Program-made: the position numbers and the translations under genes | Shown here: positions 33,566 to 41,754 of the stretch, in pieces | Layout: each line of letters opens with the position of its first letter | How positions within the stretch are numbered: position 1 is the first letter of the stretch | The notes under the pieces: generated by a model | Told to the model about the DNA's origin: nothing | Databases searched by the model: none | Seen by the model: only the letters and a program-made list of their open reading frames with translations | Origin: Chloroflexota bacterium | Lineage (GTDB): Bacteria > Chloroflexota > Anaerolineae > Anaerolineales > UBA11579 | DNA: 64,000 nucleotides | NCBI GenBank assembly: GCA_013112575.1 | Contig: JABFGG010000004.1 | Span: forward strand, 340,213-404,212 | Direction of reading: 5' to 3'

Positions 33566-34705
33566 ATGAAATCAGCCCCTGCACGTTTACTGTTCGTCTT
33601 TTTGCCATTACTGCTGGCCTGCAACCTCCTCTCGGAAATATCCCCAACCGAACCAGAACTTGAGTTAGCAACTTCTGAACCTGACGGTCAACTGGTAACC
33701 GCGGGGCCTGAAGATCAGCCAGAGGAAACAGTATCTGCTTCCTCGATTTCCAACGTGGAAAACTGGCTCTACTTGATCGACGTCAACCTCGACCAGGCCA
33801 CGGTGGATGAGATCGCTGAATCAACGCATGACATGGTGGTGATCGATTTCATCCCATCCGAGGAAAACAACACCGATTACCCCATGCAAGAGGTCATTGC
33901 GCAATGGCATGAAGCGGAAACGCCCAAGCTGGTGATCGCTTATATAGATATCGGTGAGGCGGAGAGCTACCGGACTTACTGGCAAGCGGATTGGGGCATC
34001 GGCAATCCATCCTGGATCGCGGGAGATGACCCGGATGGCTGGGAAGGCAATTATCCCGTGGCCTACTGGTACGATGAATGGCGTGAGATCTGGTTAGGGA
34101 CTGATGGCTATTTGCAAGCCATCGTGGATGCGGGCTTTGACGGCGTCTACCTGGATTGGGTGGAGGCCTATTCGGATGAAAATGTGTTGCGCCTTGCCCA
34201 GGAGGACGGCGTGGATGCCCTCCAAGAAATGGTCTATTGGGTGGGAGATATTGGTGATTTTGGGCGCAGCCAGAACGAAGACTTTTTGGTGATTGCCCAG
34301 AACGCCGCCGAGTTGGCCGAGGATGATAATTATCTGGAGATCATTGACGCCATTGCCCAGGAGCAGGTGTGGTTCGATGGCGGGGCAGATAATGAGCCGC
34401 CGGGTGATTGCCCGCTGCCGCGCTTGGAAGTGGACGTGGATACTGAGGCTTACTACGGGAGCCTTTCACCAGCCTGCCAGCGCCAGTATGATGAATATCC
34501 CGAAAGCACCCTGCACGTGAGCAGTGAATGGTATCTGGACTATCTGTTGCTGGCGCAGTCCAAAGGCGTGCCCATCTTCACGGTTGATTATGCCTTGGAA
34601 GCCGACAATATCGCCTGGGTGTACCAAACCTCGCGTAGTCTGGGGTTTGTGCCTTTTGTGGGTAACCGTGCTCTGGATGGCTTTGTAGCGCCGTGGACAC
34701 CGTGA
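33566..34705 (+). CDS. GH114-like lipoprotein (endo-alpha-1,4-polygalactosaminidase type)
   Basis: A secreted lipoprotein of 379 residues with lipobox LLLAC and a Glu/Pro/Thr spacer, then a (beta/alpha)8 domain like GH114 glycosidases. These cut galactosamine-containing polysaccharides of biofilms and capsules. The barrel strands end in YIDIGEAE (Asp128, Glu131) and GVYLDWVEAY (Asp197), the expected catalytic positions. The ATG at 33566 is used. A TTG 9 nt earlier would overlap the preceding stop. It lies next to a di-haem peroxidase and may act on the cell's own or a neighbour's exopolysaccharide. The substrate is inferred from family only. Confidence 0.85.
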   Translation: MKSAPARLLFVFLPLLLACNLLSEISPTEPELELATSEPDGQLVTAGPEDQPEETVSASSISNVENWLYLIDVNLDQATVDEIAESTHDMVVIDFIPSEENNTDYPMQEVIAQWHEAETPKLVIAYIDIGEAESYRTYWQADWGIGNPSWIAGDDPDGWEGNYPVAYWYDEWREIWLGTDGYLQAIVDAGFDGVYLDWVEAYSDENVLRLAQEDGVDALQEMVYWVGDIGDFGRSQNEDFLVIAQNAAELAEDDNYLEIIDAIAQEQVWFDGGADNEPPGDCPLPRLEVDVDTEAYYGSLSPACQRQYDEYPESTLHVSSEWYLDYLLLAQSKGVPIFTVDYALEADNIAWVYQTSRSLGFVPFVGNRALDGFVAPWTP

Positions 34706-34784
34706 AGAAGCCGTACCGGGGGAATGTTGACAAGCCCCTCCTTATGTGAATAATTGAACAAATGCTTGTTTTGAGGAGAACGGC

Positions 34785-36170
34785 TTGAATATTCGAGTTC
34801 ACATGGTATTGGGGTTGACCTGTATTTTGGCAGGCTGTTTGTTTGTTAGCTGTGCCCCATCTCCCATTATTGAAAGCATCCCCACAGACACACCAGATGA
34901 AATGGATGTAAACCTGCGCCAATTGTTGGCTGAAGCTGATGTCGAGCCGCTGGCCGAACTACCTGCTCCCGATGAGAACATGTATGCGCTCGGCCAGGCG
35001 CTGTTCTTCGATAAAGAACTTAGCGGCAACCGCGACATTTCCTGCGCCACCTGTCATCACCCTACACTGGCTACGGCCGATGCTCTTTCCCTGTCCATCG
35101 GCGTGGGTGGAGTAGGCTTGGGGACGGAACGGGTGATTGATCCTACACGCGAATTTGTGCCACGCAATGCTCCCGATATCTTCAACCGCGGCGACCCGGG
35201 CTGGTTGACTATGTTCTGGGACAGCCGCGTATCCGGCACACTGGAGACCAGATTTAACACACCTGCCGGGGTACGTTTGCCTGCCGAAATCGATAGCCTG
35301 TTGGCGGCACAGGCCATGTTCCCGGTGACCTCCCCGGACGAGATGCGTGGGGAACGCGGGGATGTCGATGTATTTGGGGAACACAACGAACTGGCGCCGA
35401 TCTTGAACCATGAGTTCGAGGCTATCTGGGACGCCCTCATGCAGCGTTTGTTGGCCATTCCTGAATACCAGGAGCTATTTGCAGCGGCCTACCCGGATGT
35501 CCCTGAAGATGAATTAAATTTTGCGCATGCGGCCAATGCGATCGCGGTATTCGAGGCGACCAGTTGGCACTTCACCGACAGTCCCTGGGATCGTTATTTG
35601 CTTGGCGATGACTCTGCACTGACGCTTGAGGCCAAACGGGGTGCGATCTTGTTTTACGGTGAAGCCGGATGCGGTGAATGCCATTCAGGGCCTTTATTGA
35701 CTGACCAGCAACACTACAACATGGCCGTGCCCCAGATCGGCCCTGGCAAAGGCTTGGGCGCACCGTTAGATCTGGGACGTGCTGAGGAAAGCGACATGGA
35801 CGAAGATCGCTTTGCTTTCCGTACACCACCTTTACGCAACGTGGTGCTTACCGGGCCGTGGATGCACAATGGTACTTACACAACATTGGAGGCGGCGGTG
35901 CTGCACCAGCTTGATCCTCTGAAGGACATGTATGCCTACGACCCGACGGTGTTGGACCCCTTAGTGGACATTGAATATATCACCCATGATTATGTAGTTT
36001 CAACCATGTTGGAGACGATTGATCCTGTGGCAAGAGAGACAATAGAATTATCCCAGGCTGAGATCGGCGATCTGCTGGCTTTCCTGGAGGCGTTGACGTC
36101 GCCTTCAGCGCTTGATATGAGCGATGATATCCCGGAGAGTGTGCCCAGTGGTTTGCCGGTTAATGACTGA
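34785..36170 (+). CDS. Di-haem cytochrome c peroxidase-family protein
   Basis: A secreted di-haem protein of 461 residues in the cytochrome c peroxidase/MauG family. The signal peptide has a Cys at SCAPS that could be a lipobox. Two c-type haem motifs are present, C87-A-T-C-H91 and C296-G-E-C-H300. The C-terminal signature FRTPPLRNVVLTGPWMHNGTY supplies the axial Met/His region. It may reduce peroxide with electrons from a cytochrome or oxidise a protein partner. AGGAG lies 6 nt before the TTG at 34785. The next in-frame ATG is seven codons in and has no SD. Confidence 0.9.
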   Translation: MNIRVHMVLGLTCILAGCLFVSCAPSPIIESIPTDTPDEMDVNLRQLLAEADVEPLAELPAPDENMYALGQALFFDKELSGNRDISCATCHHPTLATADALSLSIGVGGVGLGTERVIDPTREFVPRNAPDIFNRGDPGWLTMFWDSRVSGTLETRFNTPAGVRLPAEIDSLLAAQAMFPVTSPDEMRGERGDVDVFGEHNELAPILNHEFEAIWDALMQRLLAIPEYQELFAAAYPDVPEDELNFAHAANAIAVFEATSWHFTDSPWDRYLLGDDSALTLEAKRGAILFYGEAGCGECHSGPLLTDQQHYNMAVPQIGPGKGLGAPLDLGRAEESDMDEDRFAFRTPPLRNVVLTGPWMHNGTYTTLEAAVLHQLDPLKDMYAYDPTVLDPLVDIEYITHDYVVSTMLETIDPVARETIELSQAEIGDLLAFLEALTSPSALDMSDDIPESVPSGLPVND

Positions 36171-36197
36171 GAGTATTAAAAGAAGTGGTTATTTCTC

Positions 36198-36217
36198 GGG
36201 CGCAGCGCGCTGCGCCC
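36198..36217. repeat. GGGCGCAGCG palindrome, copy 3
   Basis: GGGCGCAGCG-CGCTGCGCCC is a perfect 20-bp palindrome followed by CTACA, of the same style as copies 1 and 2. It lies about 28 nt past the peroxidase stop, between convergent genes. Confidence 0.65.
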
Positions 36218-36286
36218 CTACACTGGAATCCTTGAGGGAAAAGTAGTCATCTAGGTCACCGCAGTCTCTTTTTAGAACCTGTCTGA

Positions 36287-37075
36287 TTATTCAACAACTG
36301 TTATCGTGGTGGTCTGGGTCAGGTTGCGTAGTACAGTACGAGCCTGTTCATCTGATTCCATTGCGTTGAAATCTAAACTATTGAACATGGAGTCTAATTC
36401 CCGCGTGATACTAAGGGTCACATCTTCGCCAGCCGTGACCATTTCAATGGCGTTATCCAATTCAGTGATCTCTACGATATTGCCCCAGGCGATGTCGGAT
36501 TCGATCTCGAAGGGGATGCCTTCGGTGCTGTCTGCGGTTTGGTAAGTTCCAGCTAAGAATAAACTGGCTTCGTTGTTGGTGGCATCGTAGTTCTCACTGG
36601 CAGCGCTGGAGCCGATCAGGTAATGGCCCCAACAGTAGGTCGTGCCAGTAAGTTCAACTGGCTCAGTTGAAATACTTTGTGGGTTGTTGAGTGATTCGAT
36701 AACAGGTTCTGCTAATCTAGAGGGGTCAGGCTCGTCGCCGTGGCCTGCTGCTGCGCTGGCGGGCATGATGGCATCATACAGTGTTCCTAATGGGTCATTA
36801 GTGAAGTCGTTGTCACAGGCAATTAGCTCGACACTGTAGGAGATCAGGTAGCCATCTGCAATAGTGATGATGTAGCCTAAATCGTTGGTCAATTGCCAAC
36901 CCGCATTGTCTGCCAGGGTAGTGGCTTCACCCCAATCCCATTCGAGGACATAGTTGAGGGTGCTGGTGGTTTCCTGTTCACCTTCTGCATTGGTGTTATT
37001 AAGCCATTGGGGCAACACAAACAATAATCCACCAACCAGTAAAGTAGCCAAAAGGATTTTATAAGTTCTGGACAT
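36287..37075 (-). CDS. Secreted protein of unknown family near YHYH genes
   Basis: A protein of 262 residues with an N-terminal signal anchor or peptide (ILLATLLVGGLLFVLPQWL) and no family I recognise. The mature part is acidic and beta-rich. It contains GHGDEPDPSRLAEPVIESL, reminiscent of metal-binding His/Asp loops, and CWGHYLIG. Two cysteines are visible (IACDND, YCWGH) and could form a disulfide. AGAGGAAG precedes the ATG. It follows a YHYH-domain gene in the same direction, separated by a strong hairpin, so it may share a role with the YHYH pair. That is inference from position. Confidence 0.75.
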   Translation of the reverse strand: MSRTYKILLATLLVGGLLFVLPQWLNNTNAEGEQETTSTLNYVLEWDWGEATTLADNAGWQLTNDLGYIITIADGYLISYSVELIACDNDFTNDPLGTLYDAIMPASAAAGHGDEPDPSRLAEPVIESLNNPQSISTEPVELTGTTYCWGHYLIGSSAASENYDATNNEASLFLAGTYQTADSTEGIPFEIESDIAWGNIVEITELDNAIEMVTAGEDVTLSITRELDSMFNSLDFNAMESDEQARTVLRNLTQTTTITVVE

Positions 37076-37105
37076 AATGCTTCCTCTGATTGTCTTTCAA
37101 GCGAG

Positions 37106-37133
37106 CTAAGGGAGTGCATTTGCACTCCCTTAG
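37106..37133. terminator. Perfect 13-bp hairpin between secreted-protein genes
   Basis: CTAAGGGAGTGCA-TT-TGCACTCCCTTAG. The minus strand, in gene direction, has no T-tract after it, so it may be an mRNA 3'-end stabiliser or a factor-assisted terminator. Confidence 0.6.
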
Positions 37134-37148
37134 GTTTGTTTTCCTGAT

Positions 37149-38282
37149 TTAGGGTCTTCCGCCTCTTGGTGGGCCTCCACCGTTAGGCCCGCCGCCTGCT
37201 GGTACACCCAATGCCTGACGTAGCGCATCTTCACTAACCCCGAGAGCTTGAGCTGCGGCTGCTAGGTCCGGCGGGGGAGCACCAAGTGCATTACGCAGCG
37301 CCTCTTCGCTCACGCCTAACTGCGCAGCAGCGGCTGACAAATCGGGGCCACCTTGCGGAGCAGCGGCGTTCGTTTGGCCCTGTCCAGCTGTATCCTGGGG
37401 AGCCGTACCTTGCGGGTTTCCCTGTTGTTGGCCATCCTGTGGAGCGCCGCCGTTGCCAGTGTTCCCACTGACTTCACCGGTGTAGCAGCCCAGGAAGTAA
37501 GGGAAGGTGTCCGTGGCGAAATAGGCATAGCTTCCATCCGTCAGGTATGTGCCGTTGCACTGGTCCAGGTCACCGGAGCCGGCCACGTATTCGTGAGCCT
37601 CCCAGGCATTGCGCACATCGTTGGTGCGCTGCCAACTGCTCTGCACTTCAGAGACCGTGTTGCAACCGGCATCGTCGCAGATGTAGGGAGCCAGGATGGG
37701 AAAGCCATCGAAGGCGTAACCAATTACCAGGTAGGGGTTGCCTTCCATATCTTCAAAAAGGCAGTCGGGGCGAGCGTGGTAGTGGTACATGCCTTGCTGG
37801 GCGGTGTGGCCGTTGCAGTAGTCCAGCAAGCCATCCAGGTAGGGATCACCATAACCGTGGGTAGGTGCTTCATTGGGCCCGAAGATGGGTAGGCCATTGA
37901 CCGTAAAACCTATGGTGCCCAGCAAGGGAATGTCACTGGTTTGGGCAGCAACGACCGGCTCCAATGGAATTTCCCAGGTGTAGTTCTGGGCCTGCAAGCC
38001 GTTCGGGGTGGTGGAGACGAATTCGAAGTTGGGGATGCCGTTCGATTCGACCACGACAGTGCTTTCGGTGCAGTACACATTGAGTTCAGGGTCCGCATAG
38101 GCGCTGTTGTTGGGGTCGGCCTGCACGTCAATGAAGTGTTCATCGGGGCAATCCACAGCCGTTTGGCTGTTAACTGTATTGATCTCATCACCCGTGCCTG
38201 ATTGGGCCAATGTAGGAATCACGCTGAAGCCCACGAGGGCCAGGCTACCGATAAATACAAAAGCCATTTTCTTGATAGACAT
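37149..38282 (-). CDS. YHYH-domain secreted protein 1
   Basis: A secreted protein of 377 residues with signal peptide (...VIPTLAQ) and a YHYH domain (residues about 60-270): FTVNGLPIFGPNEAPTHGYGDPYLDGLLDYCNGH, GMYHYHARPDC and GYAFDGFPILAP. The domain is rich in His and Cys and probably binds a metal or cofactor. Its role is not established. The C-terminus, about residue 275 on, is low-complexity Gly/Gln/Pro with two copies of a helical unit (AAAQLGVSEEALRNALG, AAAQALGVSEDALRQALG). AAGGAG lies 6 nt before the ATG. Its promoter shares a box with the second YHYH gene. Confidence 0.88.
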   Translation of the reverse strand: MSIKKMAFVFIGSLALVGFSVIPTLAQSGTGDEINTVNSQTAVDCPDEHFIDVQADPNNSAYADPELNVYCTESTVVVESNGIPNFEFVSTTPNGLQAQNYTWEIPLEPVVAAQTSDIPLLGTIGFTVNGLPIFGPNEAPTHGYGDPYLDGLLDYCNGHTAQQGMYHYHARPDCLFEDMEGNPYLVIGYAFDGFPILAPYICDDAGCNTVSEVQSSWQRTNDVRNAWEAHEYVAGSGDLDQCNGTYLTDGSYAYFATDTFPYFLGCYTGEVSGNTGNGGAPQDGQQQGNPQGTAPQDTAGQGQTNAAAPQGGPDLSAAAAQLGVSEEALRNALGAPPPDLAAAAQALGVSEDALRQALGVPAGGGPNGGGPPRGGRP

Positions 38283-38314
38283 GATTAGCTCCTTCTTGTG
38301 TGTTGATTACAAAA

Positions 38315-38346
38315 AGGATAGTTTTAGGGTTTGAAGAACTTGTGAA
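38315..38346 (-). promoter_or_regulatory. Direct-repeat activator box and -10 of YHYH gene 1
   Basis: On the minus strand TTCACA-N5-TTCAAA (38330-38346) is followed after 9 nt by TATCCT (38315-38320). The 11-bp repeat spacing overlapping the -35 region matches OmpR/PhoB-class response-regulator promoters. The same geometry occurs at 39531-39562. Confidence 0.6.
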
Positions 38347-38380
38347 GGAGATATAGGGGATGTGTAAAGCATTTAAAACA

Positions 38381-38408
38381 AAAAAGCACCGGAATTCCAG
38401 TGCTTTTT
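38381..38408 (-). terminator. Terminator between the two YHYH genes
   Basis: On the minus strand AAAAAGCACTGGAATTCCGGTGC closes a long stem followed by TTTTTTGTTTT. It separates YHYH gene 2 from YHYH gene 1, so each needs its own promoter. Confidence 0.9.
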
Positions 38409-38416
38409 GTTTATAT

Positions 38417-39499
38417 CTAGCCACCCGGTGGCGGTGGAGGCGGCTTCTTATCAGGGCCAAGCGAGCCGCAATAGCTTTCTGAATGTGCCTCTCCCCCGGT
38501 GCCGACTTCATCAACGAATTGGAAGAGGTAACAGCCTTCTTCGTTCAAGGTGTAATTGATTGAGTGGGTGCTGCCCTGGTAATCATATTCCAGATGGGTC
38601 CAACCATTCTCGTCTTCGTAAAAGGCGGTAATGAGTACTTGAATAGGCTCACCGGCGGGGCGAATAGGATGGGTTGCAGGTTGCAGACTCAGGTCGACCT
38701 CTCCGCTGAAGCAGCCGTTAACGTAAGGATATTCGGGGCTGGCGTGGTAATGGTAGTTGCCTGCTTCATCATATTCTCCGCTACATTCGTCCAGGTCTTG
38801 CGGGAGGCTACCATCCGGGTTGTAGAAGCCATAAATTGGATAGCCGTCTAAAGCGTACGCGATGGGCTGATCGTATGGTATCTCGTTGGATAACTGCTCG
38901 AGCAGGCACACCGGAGCGATGTGATAGTGGTAGTCGTCCGCACGACCAGAGTGCCCCCCGCAGGCATCCAGTTCGCCGATGAGGTAGGGGTCACGGTTGG
39001 CATCGTAGATGCCATCTTGTTGGGTAGGGTTGTAGACCATGACACCGTTAATGGCCACTGCAATGGGCCCCTGCCCGGTGGTGGGTGTGGATTGGCTAGC
39101 TATGGTGGGGTTTATGGGAATGCGCCAGGCGTTGCCTTCGTGAAAATCCTGAGGGATGGGTACCTGCTGATTCCAGGCAGTAATACCGACCATCATTTCA
39201 TGGTCTGCGAGACTGTCGGCCTCAATGTATATATAGGTCTCGTCACAATATACATGTAGGGTATCGGCGAAGGGGAGAAAAGCTGCGTCTTTTCCCATAC
39301 AAGCTGGGTCAAGTTCAACTTCTGTGATTTCCAGTGGGGCCTCAATCAGTGTTTCGCTAACTGCTTCAGGTGCCTGCGTAACCGCTTCCGTGTCTGGGGG
39401 GAGTGCGGTGTCTGATATTGTGGTCTCAGTGATGGATGCGGTGCTACAAGCACTTGTGATAAACAAGGCAAAAAGCGGCAAACTAAGTCTTTTGTACAT
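38417..39499 (-). CDS. YHYH-domain lipoprotein 2
   Basis: A lipoprotein of 360 residues with lipobox TSAC and an acidic Thr/Glu/Ala spacer to about residue 65, then a YHYH domain with two YHYH motifs, DDYHYHIAPVC and GNYHYHASPEYP. The usual INGVMVYNP, ALDGYPIYGFYNPDG and CGGHSGRADD elements are present. The end is a run of Lys and Pro (KKPPPPPPGG). AAGGAAGG precedes the ATG. It is partly similar to the protein downstream and probably arose by duplication. No catalytic function is known. Confidence 0.88.
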   Translation of the reverse strand: MYKRLSLPLFALFITSACSTASITETTISDTALPPDTEAVTQAPEAVSETLIEAPLEITEVELDPACMGKDAAFLPFADTLHVYCDETYIYIEADSLADHEMMVGITAWNQQVPIPQDFHEGNAWRIPINPTIASQSTPTTGQGPIAVAINGVMVYNPTQQDGIYDANRDPYLIGELDACGGHSGRADDYHYHIAPVCLLEQLSNEIPYDQPIAYALDGYPIYGFYNPDGSLPQDLDECSGEYDEAGNYHYHASPEYPYVNGCFSGEVDLSLQPATHPIRPAGEPIQVLITAFYEDENGWTHLEYDYQGSTHSINYTLNEEGCYLFQFVDEVGTGGEAHSESYCGSLGPDKKPPPPPPGG

Positions 39500-39530
39500 A
39501 AGAGAACCTTCCTTCGGTGAACGTGTGACG

Positions 39531-39562
39531 AATATAGCAGGCTATTTTGAAGAAGTTGTGAA
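39531..39562 (-). promoter_or_regulatory. Direct-repeat activator box and -10 of YHYH gene 2
   Basis: On the minus strand TTCACA-N5-TTCAAA (39546-39562) is followed after 9 nt by TATATT (39531-39536). Sequence and spacing match the box of YHYH gene 1 while the flanking DNA differs. Confidence 0.62.
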
Positions 39563-39583
39563 GGATTTATATGTATTCGTGAG

Positions 39584-39596
39584 TACAATATTCGCA
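39584..39596 (+). promoter_or_regulatory. Leaderless -10 element of the GT-C gene
   Basis: TACAAT (39584-39589) ends 6 nt before the ATG at 39596, with no SD. It is divergent from the YHYH gene 2 promoter, whose activator box lies 22 bp upstream of this -10. Confidence 0.6.
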
Positions 39597-41113
39597 TGCG
39601 TCGCACAGTCATCATCGCCGGATTAATTGGTTTAGCAACGATTGTTGTACTCAGTGGGGTATCCCCGCCACAACAACCTGTACCCGGTACGGACTCGGGA
39701 GTGTTTTTATATATTGGTGAAGGCATCCTCGAAGGAGAACTGCCATACCGTGACGCCTGGGACCATAAAGGGCCACTGATCTATTACATCAATGCACTGG
39801 GACAGCTACTGCGGTCCGATTCGCGTTGGGGCGTGTGGCTGCTGGAAGTGATGGCCGTATATGGGGCAGCCTTGTTGAGTTTTGCGTTGATGAAGCGGGC
39901 CTTTGGTGAACTGCCTGCCATCTTCGGATCAGGGTTGTGGCTGCTGGCTATGCCTACCGTGCTTTCCAGTGGCAACCTCACCGAAGAATATGCCCTGCCT
40001 TTGCAGTTTGCGGCTCTGTTTTTCTTTTGGCGCAGCTTAAAAGACTCGCATTGGCGCTGGCCGGCATTGATCGGTATCAGTCTGGCGCTCGGTTTCCTGC
40101 TGCGCCCTAACATCGTGGGGATGCCTGCGGCTATTTTGTTGTATTGGGCCTGGCAGCTCTGGCGTGGGAATAGAATGCTAGCTGTTCGACAGATTCTTGT
40201 AGTTTTTGCCACAGCCGCAGGTCTGGTATTGCTGGTATGGGGCTACTTTGCAGCCAACCAGGCGGGCCCGCAAATGCTGGATGTTGTCCTGACCTATAAC
40301 TTTGCTTACTCCGGTTCCAGCCTGACAGACAAATTCACCAGCCTGTGGTCGGGTCTATACTTTTTGCCAGTATTGAGTGTGTTCGCACTGGCAGGTTGGG
40401 GTTTATTGGTGCTTGACCTGCGCGGCCTGGAGAAAGGGACTTCCAGATTTTTGTATGTGTTGGCCCTGGCTTTACCGATTGAGATCATCCTGACCAGCAT
40501 TTCAGGGCGGGCTTTTAATCATTACTACATGTCCTGGCTGTCGGTATTTGGCTTATTGTCGGCTTATTTGTTTCATCGCATGCTTTCCGAATTTCGCCAG
40601 AGTGAAACTGGTTTTGCCCCTGCGCTGACGTATGTGTTGCTGGCTGCTTTCAGCATCCTACCTCTCACCCGCATCCTTCCGCCCTTCATAAATACTGTGC
40701 TCTCTCCGCAGGTCAAGCTGACCGAGAGCGACCGCTCTGCTGTGTTGGAATATGTGGCAGAGAATGTAGAAGAGGATGATTATCTGCTTTTCTGGGGTAG
40801 CGAGTTATCGCTCAACTGGTTGAGTGGGGTGTCCAACCCCTCGCGCCACATTTACCAGGCGCATTTGCTCAATCCGGGTTATGCCAATGCAGCCCTGATT
40901 GATGAATACCTAACAGATATTGTCAACAGTAAGCCTTTGATCATCGACTCCACGGTGAGCGAAGGCGGATTGCCGCCGCTGGATTCGCCCCCCGGACAGT
41001 GGCCCGAGAGCTTGCGCCCTGTTTATGAGTTCATAGAAAACAATTATGAGTTTGAGCAAAACCTCGGCCCGTACCGCTGGCCGGTATATCGATATGTTGG
41101 CCCAGAGCCATAA
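39596..41113 (+). CDS. GT39/ArnT-like integral membrane glycosyltransferase
   Basis: A protein of 505 residues with about 11 helices and a C-terminal soluble part, the GT-C fold used by polyprenyl-phosphate-sugar transferases. The first outside loop has the typical Asp-containing motifs PGTDSGVFLYIGEGILEGELPYRDAWDHKGPL. NLTEEYALP follows a helix. It probably adds a sugar to a protein or lipid on the outer membrane face, with donor and acceptor unknown. Its mRNA is likely leaderless. A small glycine-zipper gene starts 15 nt after it. Confidence 0.85.
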   Translation: MRRTVIIAGLIGLATIVVLSGVSPPQQPVPGTDSGVFLYIGEGILEGELPYRDAWDHKGPLIYYINALGQLLRSDSRWGVWLLEVMAVYGAALLSFALMKRAFGELPAIFGSGLWLLAMPTVLSSGNLTEEYALPLQFAALFFFWRSLKDSHWRWPALIGISLALGFLLRPNIVGMPAAILLYWAWQLWRGNRMLAVRQILVVFATAAGLVLLVWGYFAANQAGPQMLDVVLTYNFAYSGSSLTDKFTSLWSGLYFLPVLSVFALAGWGLLVLDLRGLEKGTSRFLYVLALALPIEIILTSISGRAFNHYYMSWLSVFGLLSAYLFHRMLSEFRQSETGFAPALTYVLLAAFSILPLTRILPPFINTVLSPQVKLTESDRSAVLEYVAENVEEDDYLLFWGSELSLNWLSGVSNPSRHIYQAHLLNPGYANAALIDEYLTDIVNSKPLIIDSTVSEGGLPPLDSPPGQWPESLRPVYEFIENNYEFEQNLGPYRWPVYRYVGPEP

Positions 41114-41128
41114 ACAGAGGAGATTGTG

Positions 41129-41296
41129 ATGAGTGAAGGACCTGGTGAAAACAGGAATATGCTGGGCGTGGGCATTGCCTTAGGGGCGGGCCTTGGCGCC
41201 GCGCTGGGGGTGGTTCTTGATAATATCGGTTTAGGGGTCGGGGTCGGTGTTGCTATTGGCGTAGCCATCGGGGCTGCTTTGAGCCGCCGAGGTTAG
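41129..41296 (+). CDS. Small glycine-zipper membrane protein (55 aa)
   Basis: Starts at ATG with GAGGAG 6 nt upstream, 15 nt after the glycosyltransferase stop. The sequence is MSEGPGENRN followed by a glycine-zipper core (GVGIALGAGLGAALGVVL) and a second zipper (GLGVGVGVAIGVAIGAAL) ending SRRG. Two helices packed by Gly/Ala would make a small hairpin in the membrane. It is a real small gene by start site, operon position and a composition typical of glycine-zipper proteins. Its function is unknown. Confidence 0.8.
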   Translation: MSEGPGENRNMLGVGIALGAGLGAALGVVLDNIGLGVGVGVAIGVAIGAALSRRG

Positions 41297-41300
41297 GGGA

Positions 41301-41687
41301 TCATTTCGCCAGCTTGAAGCGCATGGAAGACCAATCGTCGTCAATCGAGATCATGCGGTCGCCTTCCAGGCCGTGTTCCTGAGCAAGGGGCCAGATCGTG
41401 TCGCGGTTGATCTCTGACGCGTAGTTCTCGGATGTGCCCTTTGGGTAGCTGACCCATAGTTTGCCGTCGGGGTTAAGCATGGCTTTGAGTTTGGGCAATT
41501 CTTCTTTCAGAGCGGCTTCGGTTGAGAGGAAGGTCTGGATCATGTCAAACTTGCCTTCGGCATCGATGCTGGTTTCGATGTCCGGCGGCAGGTGCAGGAT
41601 CTTGTCATAGCCTTCAGGTGCGTGCAACAACAAAAGGCGATGCTCATCTTTGAGGAACATTTTGCGGGCAATGGTTTTAGACGACAT
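41301..41687 (-). CDS. DUF3052-like protein
   Basis: A small soluble protein of 128 residues resembling the DUF3052 family (helical, one sheet): ARKMFLKDEHRLLLLHAPEGY, FDMIQTFLSTEAALKEELPKLK and GKLWVSYPKGTS. AGGAGA lies 6 nt before the ATG at 41687, and a longer frame upstream lacks an SD. The KLWVSYPKG stretch is the most family-like part. Function unknown. It is convergent with the glycine-zipper gene. Confidence 0.8.
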   Translation of the reverse strand: MSSKTIARKMFLKDEHRLLLLHAPEGYDKILHLPPDIETSIDAEGKFDMIQTFLSTEAALKEELPKLKAMLNPDGKLWVSYPKGTSENYASEINRDTIWPLAQEHGLEGDRMISIDDDWSSMRFKLAK

Positions 41688-41754
41688 AATCACTCTCCTG
41701 TGATACGCTGATGCCTCCTGACATAGTATACCCATCGAAAAAAGGAAATACAAA

